From Azadirachta indica (taxonomy: Eukaryota > Streptophyta > Magnoliopsida > Sapindales > Meliaceae), in contig CM040452.1 in NCBI GenBank assembly GCA_022749755.1, positions 2,498,350 through 2,562,349 on the forward strand: a stretch of 64,000 bases of DNA, in the 5' to 3' direction. The notes under the pieces are model-generated. The model worked only from the letters and a program-made list of their open reading frames with translations, searched no databases and was not told the DNA's origin. Below are positions 49,606 through 63,316 of the stretch, in pieces; position 1 is the first letter of the stretch, and each line of letters starts with the position of its first letter. The position numbers and the translations under genes are program-made.

Positions 49606-52600
49606 TTAGGCTTTGCTTTTCACCTACTGCTCTTTGGCTGTATAGAGCTTAGTGATGACTGATGAAGTAGTGGTTGGGTCTGGTATAGTCAATTCCAATC
49701 AAAGTCTACTCATTTTCCAATCACAACATGACACGTCAACCAGCCGTTATTATTCAAAACAGGTGAATCTAAATTTGGATCATGGTAGTAATATTTGAAA
49801 AATAGTTTAGAATTGTTTAAAAAATTTGCTTTTTGATTTTGGTATCATCCCTTAATTTTTTTTTTAAATTTAAGAATATCAAATAATGTTGAAAACCAAT
49901 TTTTAACTAACATATTACGTGAATTTTCTCATACACAATCTTAAAAATTAATTTAAATTATAAAATTTAATAAAAAGTATGTTTACAACTACTATATTCT
50001 TTTAATTTTAGAAAAACACGATTCAAACATTTGCCAAATATTGCTTTCTTGAAAAGTTGATGTACACCAATTATTTATTTTCCAAATTATGCAACATTAT
50101 ATATATGACTGATCAGTTAACTACTAAAATTTGACTTGAAGCACTTTAATCTAAATAGTACAAAGATTTCCAAAACTTAAATATTGATCATAGAACAACA
50201 CAAAACAAGTACAATTTTAAACTTTTAATTTTAACATTTCATATTGAAAAACTAATAACTTAGGTTACAAATCTAACATGTTTTGTTATAAATAGTATAT
50301 ACTATATTGTAAATTTTATTTTTCACATCTTTATGTTAATATCCTTTTTCTTTATTATTATATATAAATGGATAAATCAGTAGTTTATATATTATGTTTA
50401 CATTTATGTATAAATCGTTAAATTGATGCGTTTTTAATGATTGAAATTAAATATAATATATATATTAATTATGATGGTGCATTAATTGATATAAATTGTC
50501 ATATTTATATCTCATAAGATTATTATATATCTATACTCATTTAATAATTTATAAATATTATAAATATATTCATAATTTTAGTGGATTATTGATCCGTCTT
50601 ATAGTTTTGATGCAATAAGATTATATTTGAAAAAATTATAAAATTTATGTTTATTGAAGTAGATTGTTGGTTTGATTTTAGAAATAATTTTTCAATATCA
50701 TAATAGCTAGAAAATGGGCATGAGTAACATCGGCAGGTAGGTATTTATTAATAAAGCGTATCTTTGTTGGTATTAAATGTTTTCTAAATTATTTAACGGA
50801 TCTAATTTATGATAGACGTTACACCTAATTAAATTCGGGCAAGCAAACAAAATTAACTAAATATATAACTAAAAAACCCTCGGTTATTATTTTATCCGTC
50901 CCTTGACCAACTATTTCACTAAATTCGGTTGCAGAGGAATGCAACGTAAAGCAAACGGAAGTTATGTTTTTTACTTCCTGTTCAAAATCTAATTCCCTGG
51001 TAAAACGAGACTCAAGTTCACAAGCCAGAATCCAAAACGAACGGAGTAATAACATTTAGATCCCATTTTTTTATACTTTTATAACCCAGAACATAATTTG
51101 TTCATTTTTATCAAATAAGTTTAAGTTGTTTGTTGCAATAACTATATTATTCTTATGATATCGAGTTGACATCCATTTTTGAGTATTTTGAAGCATGCAA
51201 TTTAATATCAAAAGCTATTTTAGCCACTTTAACATAGGAGTTTTATTTTTGTTTAAATATTAAAACTTACTAATTCAAGTCTCTTTAATAACACGTGAGC
51301 AGTTTTTTCATTAATTAATTCAAAAAACGAGTCACCTAAATTCCTTCTAATTAATTTATAAGTAAAATTAAGTTCATTTAGGTACAAATTTCTTGACTCT
51401 ATCTATGTATATATATATATATATATATATTCTTATACAAACACTCGAATATTATTAATATCCAAAGCAACTCCTTTCAACCATCAGATGAAATTGAACT
51501 TTAAAAAGTAAAATTCATTGGAAGTGACATTTGCATACTATTTTTGCCTCTTGTCTTTTGATAATGATCAATTCTACAACTTCAAACTATATATACATCA
51601 TCTCTATCAAAACTCTTGATTAAGATTTTTGAGGTATATCATATATACATCTATCAAAACGTCTTCTAAATAAAATTATTGAGTTATAGTATATATTTAC
51701 AAAAACTTGATCAAAATGTCCATACTTACAAAAGAAAAAAGAAATAGAGACATTTATTATAAATATTAAAAATCTATCTCTATTTGAAATAACATAAAAA
51801 TATGGAACCTAAACATAATTACACAAAACAATATTTGTTTACCTGCGAGAATCGCACGCGCTAACGTTGCGGCCTTGAGGGGCAGGGGAGTCAGACAAGA
51901 ACCTGAACAAATGGGCCCCACATGTAAACGTGCCTACCACTAGATTGGTTTGGGACGTGGAAGAGCACGTGTGGAATCACGATTGAGTAGGAGCCAGTGG
52001 TTTCTTATATTTCCCGACGCAAACGGTAACCGGTGAGACGCTGTTCTGTAAATTTGTCCTCATCGGATAAAAACAGGGAAAGTAAAGTGTCTTTTAAGTT
52101 TCGGTGACTCCTTGTCTTTTGGGAATTTGTCCGTAGTGGTCCAGTTGTTCTTGCATCTGTCATTGCCAACAAACAGCCTGTGGCCTCTATTTACGGATAG
52201 TGTTGCAATTATCATTAACCAAACAAAACACTCTGTAATGCTATGATAAATTTTGTTTATAATGGAAATTATTATTATTATTATTATTATTATTTAATTA
52301 TTAATTTAATTTTTTTTTAAATATTTTTCATTTTATTATGATGGTTATACTGATGACAATCTTATACATTATTTATTTTTATTTTCTACTAAACTAATTA
52401 GTGTGATTTAAAAAGAACCGTAAAAATTATAAAAAAAGATGAGAATTTATTTGGTGGCAAAAGTTTTTTCTTAACTTTTTAGTTGAAATTTTTAAACAAA
52501 TGTCATTTATTTTAGAAAATAAATTTTACAAAATATACATCCATGTATATTTTTTATTATTTTCTTTTTTTAAAATAAAAAATAATTTTTAAAAATTCGG

Positions 52601-53688
52601 ACTTTTATATTTTCATCCCCAAATGGCTGCTCATGTGTTCAATCAATGATATCTTTTTGTATAATAAAAAGATATGAGTTGGAATCTCACTTGTATTAAA
52701 ATTTGGGAATGAATATTATATATTTATAAAATAAACAGAAAGAAAATTATAAAAAAATTTACTAAATCATTATTTATCTCCTATAGTTTATCATTTTAAT
52801 TTCTTTTATAAAAAAACATAACACTACTAACAAAATTTAATAAAATTAAGTAATGCAGTACTATTTTGATAAATAAGAGTTTGAAAGTAAATAAATAATT
52901 CTATTGTTAAGATTCTCACCAATTTTATTAAGATTATAACTCATTTACAAAGATAACTATAGGTACATAACTATCGAAATTACTTATTTAAGTGAAAATA
53001 TTTTTATAATCACTCTTACTATATATTATATACAAACTTCCTTAAAGTTTCTTTCAAAAAAATAACTTCTTTAAATTGACTAGACAATGGACACACTTCA
53101 AGTTAAAATTTCTTAAATTGTACTGAATTTATCGGTTGAATTTTGGTTTGGTTTTGATTTGACCAAATATAAATTTTAGAATTTTAAATGAATAAATTTC
53201 AAACTTTTAACTTTTATAAAGAAAAAAATCAACACAAAATATTATGAATGTTTAGTTTTAAAATTACTTTATTTTAAATAATTTTTATGTTTATAATTTA
53301 ATTTATTTGGTTTTCGAAATGAATCGAGTATAGTTCACAAAACTACACAATTGAACCGAATTGACCCAACCCAATTAATATAGGTTGGCCATTCATACCC
53401 ATCCCTACCTAATAATTAGTAACCAAGCTTACATGATTATTTTCGTAGCCATTGTTAATCTAATTAATGATGACTAAGGATTCATGATCTAGTCAAGAAT
53501 GACTAGCTTCTAGTCATTGATAACCTAAGTTAAGATAGAAAATTTACCCAACTATTGGTAACTTAGTCAAAAATGATAATCTACCAAACCAATAGCAATG
53601 TAACTAATAATGACCACCTAGTGAATGATCATCTAATTACCTCTTATTCACACTAACACTACCAATATGTCTTTTAGTAAATATTTAG
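49603..53688. other. Intergenic DNA with a GC-richer island
   Basis: Mainly AT-rich, with (TA)n at 51407-51431 and (ATT)n at 52268-52295. A GC-richer island at about 51840-52200 carries ACGT-core and G-box words but no gene. The sequence at 53110-53410 resembles the interior of the hAT-type MITE (GGTTTGGTTTTGATT and similar words) and ends in CATACCCATCCCTA, so it is probably a degraded relative. No coding gene is supported. Confidence 0.55.
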
Positions 53689-54397
53689 AATACATAGTTA
53701 ATAATTTCTCTCCCTTCTACTTTTCTCTAAAAACTATTCACAATTAAAACCCTTTTTCTTATCGGAGAGGGAACTCTTCTCCCTCTCCGATAAGTCTTCC
53801 TTTTATTTTTTGCTTTTATTTATTTAATACATACATATTTCCACCTAAATTTATATTTATTGTGGTTTATCTCTAGAAGTTTCTCTATCTAATGGTAGTT
53901 CCTCTCCACTCAGATATATATTTGTGATGGTTTTATTGTTGTTTTTCATTTTGTTTTATTATTGTGGTGGTATTTCATACAAATTTGAATGGTGGAAGAT
54001 TTTTTTATGAAATCTAAAATTATAATGTTTTAAATCTGTAAGCTTTCATGTCATATAAAGTTTATTTTAATAGATTTGTTGCAGCAACGATGTGATAGAT
54101 CTACTAGAGCTATGGAAAGTGAAGGAAAAGAGTAGTTAGAGAAATTTTAGTGAAGCTCTTCTTGAAAATCTCTATTTTTTTTGTCAAAAATTTTCTTTCA
54201 ATTAAAACACCAAATGATATGTTGTTAAGATTATCTTTTCCACGCTCCTTAGTAAGCATCATGATCTTTTTGATTTTTTTGTTGTAATACATCTCTGTAA
54301 TCTCTTGAAAGTTAGGTGTAAATATGCATATTATGTAATATGTTTGTGGAATGAATGAAAGGATATCTCTTTGTTTCAAAAAAATACATAGTTAATA
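53689..54397 (+). mobile_element. Poly(A)-tailed retroposon with 15-bp target duplication
   Basis: The inserted segment 53704-54382 (679 bp) is bounded by identical 15-mers AATACATAGTTAATA at 53689-53703 and 54383-54397, and ends in a short A-run directly before the right copy. Long target duplications plus an A-tail are the marks of target-primed reverse transcription (LINE, SINE or processed retrocopy). No reverse transcriptase frame is present, so it is a 5'-truncated LINE, a SINE-like element or a retrocopied non-coding transcript. Near its 5' end is a 15-bp perfect hairpin. Confidence 0.85.
53758..53794. repeat. Perfect 15-bp inverted repeat (hairpin)
   Basis: CTTATCGGAGAGGGA (53758-53772) pairs exactly with TCCCTCTCCGATAAG (53780-53794) around a 7-base loop ACTCTTC. 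It is GC-richer than its surroundings and lies 55 bp into the retroposon. Confidence 0.95.
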
Positions 54398-56900
54398 GTG
54401 CCCTTAATATTTATAGTGCAACAGAGTGATATTTTGGTTATATTAACATGCAAATAAACGTAAAAGTGGCAAAAATTATTGTTCAAACCCTCGTACATTA
54501 AGATAAATTAAAATAAATTGTATTAGTTCACTTAAATGATTTAAAGCTTTCAAACTCTCCAAGTTAAATTATAATAGGCTACATGAATGATTTGGGACTG
54601 CTTTCATTACCATCTAAGTTCCTAAATTAAGTAAACCTGCATGAGCCATCGCTATCACCACTCTTAAGTAACAATAATTCTCTAAATTTGGCAACTATAA
54701 GCTAGGTTCAATATCTATCCAAATATATATTGTTTGAACTAAATCTTCTGTAGGATATTGAATTAAATTGTAGCAGTTCACTAAATGATCCACCATTACT
54801 ATTGTCCAAATTAGCCAACAATTTTTTAAATTAAAAAGTCATATAAATTATGATAAGGATAATTATTAAAGAATTTGACTTAAAAATGTAATTTTGATAG
54901 TTTCTTAAAAAATATAATTGAAAAAATTGAATTTTAATTCAATTGAAACGAATTAAATCAAATTGAACCAAATGTTGGTTTGATTTGATTTTTGTTAATA
55001 TTTTTGGTATTGTATTTAAAAATAGATTTTGATTTTGATTAAAATGTTTAAATAAAAATTAAATAAAGCAGCCAAAAAAAAGGCACGTGTCAACTATAAC
55101 TCTAAAAAATATAAAATTAATTGTAGTTTGATTTTTCAACTAAAATAAGAATGAAAATTAACACATATCTCCCCTGAGATTTGACCTTTCAATACTTAGA
55201 GAGAAATTATATAGAAATAAATACTTACTTCTCTTTGACTATAAATTGACCGTCCATTATTACTTAAAAGACTTAATTGCCCTTTATTTATTATTTTTTA
55301 AATAAGGACAAAAATTGAAACTGAAAATATGTTTTCTGAACTAATTAGGTAAGTTAAATGATGAATATGAATTTGAGATAAATGGTAAATTTGAAAATCT
55401 ATTTATTACCTTTGCAAAGTAAAGGGACAAATTTGATAATTACTAAAAAAAATATTATTTAATAGTCATGTGCTCTCTCTCTCTCTCTCTCTAAGTTTGT
55501 GATCATGTAAATAACAAGAAGAAACCAAACGTACAAAATACTTTACAATTAATCAGAGAAAAAAAAGACGGATATTAAAGGACACGCGGTAAAATTTAAT
55601 GAAATAATTCATAAGGACATAATTTGTCGTTTATAATTAATAAATCCTTTTATCAAGAATAAAATAATAAACAACACTAGTTTTATTTATCACAAATGAT
55701 CAGAGTATATAATTATTTGTAATACGGAAAACAACAGAGACCGAAGATAATAACCTTGCTTCTTAAAAAAATTATAAGTCATTCATGGTATGATCATTTT
55801 AGGGTTAAGTTGAAAAATGATAAATTAATTGGGATGAAATTTTATTTAAAAAACATTATTTTTTCTTTCTTAAACAAATAATTGACTTCTTAACAAGTGA
55901 ATTAGAATCAGCGAAGCTAAGTGGTAACATTTTTTAAATTCAATATGATTTATTTATTAAAAATAAAAAATACTACTTATTTCATTTAGCCCAACCCAAC
56001 TCTGTTTCAGCCCCTCATTTTCATTTTTATGTAATTAAAAGCCCAATTATTTTTATTGTTTATGGTGATGATATTTCCACTCCACATTTTTTTTTTTCTA
56101 ATAACACTGCATTCATTTATGCATCATAATTTTTTTTAAATTATAAAATTTTATACATTTACTTCTATAACATAAAAAAATGTCTATAATATTTTTCATA
56201 TTTGACTAGATACACAAGTTTTAAACAGAATTTAATTTTTTGATGGTTATTATGTTTGTTATCAAAATAAATTTGAAAAAAAGATTTAAAATCCATTAAA
56301 AATATTTAGGTGGTTTAAAAGCATTTATTAGATTAACATAGATAATAACTTTTTTTTGGGTCAATTATGTTATTAAGGATAAAATTATAATTATTAAATA
56401 TTTTTAATAGGTGAGGTGTAATTACAAAAAATAGGGATAGGGAATATCACAATCCATTTTTTAGTCCTGTTACCTAAATAAGTTTTTTTAGTTAATAATT
56501 TGAGTAATTTTTTAAAATTATTTAATTTAGGACGAAAGAGTAAAAATAAAAAACAAATAAATAATATTAATGTACTGCTTTATGTGGAATTCTGTAAATA
56601 AATAATTGTTTAAATATTGTTCACTGGATAACTTTTTTCTAATGAAAATGTAATTAATTTAAATTTATAAGAATAAAAATTTGAAAATATGCGCCGTTTT
56701 TTTTTTTAATTTTTATGAGAGAAAATATAATTGCAAAATTATTTACGAAAGACGAAGGTGTCAGAAATGTAATTTCACTTCGACCATTCACCATCTTCCC
56801 CCCTCTTCCAGCAACACCAACTGTAAGGACTGCCGTCGAATATTCTAATTCCTGAAACAAAACCCTAAACCCTGATTCTAAGTTTCACAGATTCTCTCTC
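54398..56900. other. AT-rich intergenic DNA upstream of the PPR gene
   Basis: No gene seen. Contains (CT)n at 55472-55492. The last 150 bases (from about 56750) are GC-richer and should be the PPR promoter and leader. Confidence 0.6.
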
Positions 56901-56972
56901 GTTCGATTTCTGTTTATATGCCATTAATAATAAAGGTACTGCAAGTACTAATTTCCATTTCTAACGTTGAAA

Positions 56973-59150
56973 ATGATCGGGAAAGGTATCTTCAATCCTC
57001 GCCGACGCTTTCCCGCACCACTTCCGCTTCTCCGTATCAAGCTATTCTCTTCAGTTCCATCTCTCACTTCACAAGCTGATATAGATACCCAGTTGAGAAT
57101 TCTCTTCGAAAAACCAAATTCTCAATTTGCAGAGGCCATTGCTCTCTTCCACAGGGCAATTTGTTCGAGCAACTTGCCGTCTGGGTCAGTCTGCAATGCT
57201 CTCGTGGAAGCCCTGGTAAAGTCGAAAAATTACGAATATACCTTTTCAGTTTATAATAAGATGACCCATTTTGATATTTTCCCCAGTTTTCTGTCGTTGA
57301 GTGGTTTAATCGAAGTTTTTGTGCAAACCCAGAAACCTAAATTTGCTTTAGGAGTTTTAGGATTGATGTTGAAGCGTGGATTTAGTGTGAATGTGTATGG
57401 CATTAATCTTATATTGAAAAGTTTTTGTGGGAAGAGTGAGGTTGATGGGGCTGTGGAGTTGTTTACTGAAATTAAAGGAAATGGTGTATTGCCGGATATT
57501 GTAAGTTACAATACAATTATAAATGGACTTTGTAAAGCCAAGAGGTTTCAAGAAGCATTGGATTTTTTATTCGACATGGAGACCATGGGTTGTTGTCCAA
57601 ATTTAGTTACATATACCTCTTTGATGGATGGTTTTTGTAAGGATGGAAAAGTGGAAGAGGCTTTGGAGTTATTGGAGAAGATGAAGGAGAAGGGTTTGGA
57701 TTCGGATGTTGTTATGTATGGTGCACTAATCAGCGGTCTTTGTAATAAAGGAAGTTTTGATAGAGGGAAAGCACTCTTTGATGACATGTTGGAGAAAGGA
57801 ATTTCTCCGAATGTGGTTACATATAGTTGTTTAATGCATAGTCTTTGTAAGATAGGGAAATGGAAAGAAGCTACAGCATTGTTAAATACTATGATGGAAT
57901 GCGGGATTCGCCCTGATGTTGTTACTTATACAGGTTTAATTGATGGGCTATGTAGAGGAGGGAGGGCTACTAAAGCAATGGATCTTTTGAATTTGATGGT
58001 GACAAAGGGCGAAGAGCCTAGTCTTATAACTTATAATGTTTTAATTAATGGACTATGCCAGGAGGGCCTTGTTAGTGAGGCTTATGAAATTTTGAAAATG
58101 ATGATAGAGAAGGGAATGATGCCTGATGTGGTTTCTTACAATACATTACTTACGGGACTTGGCAAGATTGGAAAGGTTGATGAGGCATTGGAACTTTTCA
58201 ATTTGATATTGAAAGATGAGAAATATGTTGAACCAGATGATATGACATTTAATCTGCTTATTCAAGGGCTCTGCAAGGAAGATCGTCTTCATGAGGCTGT
58301 TGAGATTTATCATAAAATGGTTGAGAGGGGAAGCTCTGGTAATTTGGTCTCTTATAATACTTTGATTGGCCAATATCTAAAGGCAGGAATAATTGACAAG
58401 GCATTGGAAATGTGGAAACATATACTTGAACTGGGACTTGCTCCAAATTCGGTTACATACAGTGTCATGATTGATGGATTTTGCAAAAGTTGTATGCTTA
58501 ATATTTCCAAAGGGCTTTTTAGTAAAATGAGACTTTCTGGGCTTGAACCAACGTTATTTGACTACAACACATTGATGGCATCTTTGTGCAAGGAGAGTAG
58601 TTTGGAGCAAGCAAAGAGATTGTTTCTAGAAATGGGAAAGTCAAACTGTGAACCGGATGTCTTATCCTTTAATATTGTAATTGACGGGATTCTAAAAGCA
58701 GGGGATTTTCGATCTGCCAAAGAGCTACTCAGCGACATGCTTCAAAAGGGTTTGGCTCCTGATGCTTCGACGTTTTCCACATTGATAAACAGGTTTTCAA
58801 AATCTGGACAGTTAGGGAAGGCCAAAAGTATTTTCCAGAAAATGGTTGCTTATGGCCATACACCTGATGCCTGTGTATATGATTCCCTGCTAAAAGGTTT
58901 TAGTTCACAGGGTGAAACAGAAGAAATCTTTGATTTGATTCGTGAAATGGCAGACAAGGGAGTTGTTCTTGACTATGAACTAACTTCTACCATCTTGATA
59001 TGCCTCTGTAATATGTCGAAGGACCTTGATGTCACAAAGCTTTTACCTACTTTTTCCCAAGGAACATCAAAGGAAAAAGGTATCTCCTGCAATGAGTTAT
59101 TATTAAAACTACAGGAGTATCACCCAGAGCTTCATTTGCATGCAGCTTAG
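56973..59150 (+). CDS. P-class pentatricopeptide repeat protein
   Basis: Sequence-specific RNA-binding protein of the P class, expected in mitochondria or plastids where such proteins stabilise, process or translate organelle transcripts. Intronless, 725 aa from the ATG at 56973; a TTG two codons upstream is in frame but has no reason to be used. The N-terminus is Arg/Pro-rich and hydrophobic (NPRRRFP, LFSSVPSL), as in organelle transit peptides. From residue 71, seventeen PPR motifs follow without a gap, each 35 residues except motif 10 (37), ending near 667, plus a degenerate eighteenth. No E, DYW, SMR or LAGLIDADG domain follows. The pattern (xVxYNxLIxGLCK...G..PD) is that of the RF-like/RFL-related P group, but I cannot name the orthologue. 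The gene stands alone between intergenic regions. Confidence 0.92.
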   Translation: MIGKGIFNPRRRFPAPLPLLRIKLFSSVPSLTSQADIDTQLRILFEKPNSQFAEAIALFHRAICSSNLPSGSVCNALVEALVKSKNYEYTFSVYNKMTHFDIFPSFLSLSGLIEVFVQTQKPKFALGVLGLMLKRGFSVNVYGINLILKSFCGKSEVDGAVELFTEIKGNGVLPDIVSYNTIINGLCKAKRFQEALDFLFDMETMGCCPNLVTYTSLMDGFCKDGKVEEALELLEKMKEKGLDSDVVMYGALISGLCNKGSFDRGKALFDDMLEKGISPNVVTYSCLMHSLCKIGKWKEATALLNTMMECGIRPDVVTYTGLIDGLCRGGRATKAMDLLNLMVTKGEEPSLITYNVLINGLCQEGLVSEAYEILKMMIEKGMMPDVVSYNTLLTGLGKIGKVDEALELFNLILKDEKYVEPDDMTFNLLIQGLCKEDRLHEAVEIYHKMVERGSSGNLVSYNTLIGQYLKAGIIDKALEMWKHILELGLAPNSVTYSVMIDGFCKSCMLNISKGLFSKMRLSGLEPTLFDYNTLMASLCKESSLEQAKRLFLEMGKSNCEPDVLSFNIVIDGILKAGDFRSAKELLSDMLQKGLAPDASTFSTLINRFSKSGQLGKAKSIFQKMVAYGHTPDACVYDSLLKGFSSQGETEEIFDLIREMADKGVVLDYELTSTILICLCNMSKDLDVTKLLPTFSQGTSKEKGISCNELLLKLQEYHPELHLHAA

Positions 59151-60182
59151 TATTTCTCAAGGGACCAAGACACAACACTACGCCTTGCTCCATCATATGA
59201 TTGATAAGTTGTATATAGTTTTGGGGTTTTAATTTTTGTATGTTAATTTGCTTGGATTATACACATTCTCATAGAAAATTTTCCCTTTTCCTTGCATAGG
59301 GGCTTCTTGTAGTATTTAAACACTGTAAAACCACAAGGTATACAGTATTTATAATATCTTTTCTTCTCCCAATAATTTTTCACAGACTCATGGTCTGGTT
59401 TTATAGAGGCTGTTGCTTAGCTCCGTCAATTATATTTTGTTTTATACTTTGTTGATAATAATGTTGTTATTAATATATATATGTATATATCAAATCAAAT
59501 CTTGCAATTTGGATCAAGTCTATAAATTTGTGAATATTTGTTTCCCATTAACATTTTAAGAAAAGAAAATACCGATATTCTAAAATACTTACAAATTTAA
59601 CAGATTAGTTGATATTATATCTCAATTTTACAATATCTTGTGAATCACAACTGGAAAAGGACAGAATTTTTTCTTTTTCAAATATAAGAAAAAAGTGCAA
59701 TAGTTAACTGATGATTTATAAAAATGATAAATGGAATTAAGAAACAGTAAAAATAAATAATTCCTTCTCATTTTTGATATATTTCTTTGTATGAAGAAAT
59801 TTTCATCCATTAGTCTAGCAGTCAGAGGCTAAATAAATCGAATTACTTAGGCATCTATAACACTTCTTTATTATGTGAAGATCTCACGAAAATATATTTA
59901 TTTACGTGTATTAAAAATCAATATTTGTTTTTATATATAAATATAATTATAAAAGTCACACAATTACATTTTGAGTGAGAGATCTCAACAAAAACCATTG
60001 CCTTAATTGATATCTTTTTCCAGAACAAAAATACCTTAATTGTTATTTTTTTTCCAAACAAATCTCTAAGTAAATATTAGAATTAGGGCATTTTAATTAA
60101 ATTTTGAATCTTTTAATTAGAAAAATATATTTTTAATAACTTATTAAAAAACTATCATTTTATATTTCACTTATAAATTTAA

Positions 60183-60251
60183 ACACGCCAAAATAATAAA
60201 TTGTTGCTGAAGTAAGGCTCAAAACTCCTCAAACCGCCCCTATATAGTATT

Positions 60252-60288
<37 letters not shown>

Positions 60289-60418
60289 CTGAATTTTATA
60301 ACTACCTCACGGCTCTCAATTCATAAGAAAAAAAATTTCTTCTTTTTTTAAAAATATTTCTTTTTATAAATAAATTGTTATAACAGTTAAAAATAATTTA
60401 TTAAAAAAAAATGAGGAA
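60183..60418 (+). repeat. Direct repeat, copy 1
   Basis: Shares AATAAATTGTTGCT, AAAACTCCTCAAACCGCCC, an AATTTTATAA word, a CCTC-containing block and ATTTCTTTTTATAAATAAAT, in the same order, with 60754-60955. Copy 1 is longer because of an internal (TA)n expansion. Confidence 0.75.
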
Positions 60419-60753
60419 TATTTTACTATATAATTTTATCCAAACTTATTGTTAACCTATTAATTTATAAGAATTTTTTAAATATAATAAAATAAAAATA
60501 AACATTTCAAAGCTGAACATTCTAATCTTAAATATATTAGAAATAATAGAGACGGATTGAGAATAATGAGAAATGAATATTCTATTTTATTATTTTTGAT
60601 TAAGTTTAAGAATTAAAATAATAATATCTTAATATATCAAACTAACTGAAATTAAGTTAACTATTTTCTCAATACTTAAAAAATATTTAACATTATAAAA
60701 ATTAGAAGTGCATTACAATATTTCTATATTTTACTCGAAATATAAATAATAAG

Positions 60754-60955
60754 CCAAGCTAATAAATTGTTGCTTGAGGCCCAAAACTCCTCAAACCGCC
60801 CTTGTATATATATTTTATCTCAATTTTATAATTTCCTCGCTGATCACAATTAATTAAACAAAAATAATAATTTCTTCTTTGTTTTAAAATATTTCTTTTT
60901 ATAAATAAATTAAATTGATGGAACAGTTGACAATAATTTATAAAAGAAAATGAAT
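60754..60955 (+). repeat. Direct repeat, copy 2
   Basis: Second copy of the block at 60183-60418, about 570 bp downstream, lacking most of the (TA)n expansion. The shared core AAAACTCCTCAAACCGCCC is perfect in both. Confidence 0.75.
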
Positions 60956-61352
60956 TTAAAAAATAAGCACAAAGAAAAAAAAAAAGAATAGTATCACACA
61001 ACTATACAATATCTTTGAACTCAATGATTTACATAACTATAAAATATATAACTCACATTTCACATGCGAAAGTATATTAAAACTTGTTTTAAATACTATT
61101 TTTGAATCTTTATCTATTGGATCATGTTTTTTATAATATCATTTGCTAAGTAAGACTTTTCTTTGATTATTATAGTTGGTCGGTTTCAATCTAATTAATT
61201 ACTTAAGATTTTGGGTATATATAAATCTTCAAATCTCTCTTAAACAAATAAATAATTTTGGAAAATACTTATTAATCTAAAAAATAAAAACTGTTGAATT
61301 TAAACTATTTATCCCATCCTGAAAGCAACGTACCAAAGTGTAAGACAATTAA

Positions 61353-61386
<34 letters not shown>

Positions 61387-61446
61387 CATGGATACCATAT
61401 TCTCCTTCATATCAACTCTAGAAATTACTTCTACTTATTAATAGAA

Positions 61447-63316
<1,870 letters not shown>

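Larger units (their letters stand above)
59151..61446. other. Intergenic DNA with a dispersed direct repeat
   Basis: Contains the PPR 3'UTR, then AT-rich DNA. (TA)n arrays lie at 60256-60283 and 61354-61384. Two related blocks occur at about 60183-60418 and 60754-60955. TATATATAAAT at 61216-61226 is a possible TATA box for the downstream protease, though the later (TA)n tract is an alternative. No gene is seen. Confidence 0.6.

Noticed and set aside
53110..53410. Second MITE with a CATACCCATCCCTA end
   Set aside because: The matching left terminus and target duplication could not be found, so it is only noted as a degraded relative and not called as an element.
54110..54379. 89-codon minus-strand frame
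   Set aside because: It is antisense within the retroposon and has no known motif.
56967..56972. TTG-initiated two-codon extension of the PPR frame
   Set aside because: A plant nuclear gene would use the ATG at 56973, and the extension has no support.
57357..58446. Several minus-strand frames opposite the PPR gene
   Set aside because: Shadows of the repetitive PPR coding strand.
61294..61446. 51-codon upstream extension of the protease frame
   Set aside because: It begins at TTG and runs through a (TA)n tract. The ATG at 61447 directly precedes a good signal peptide.
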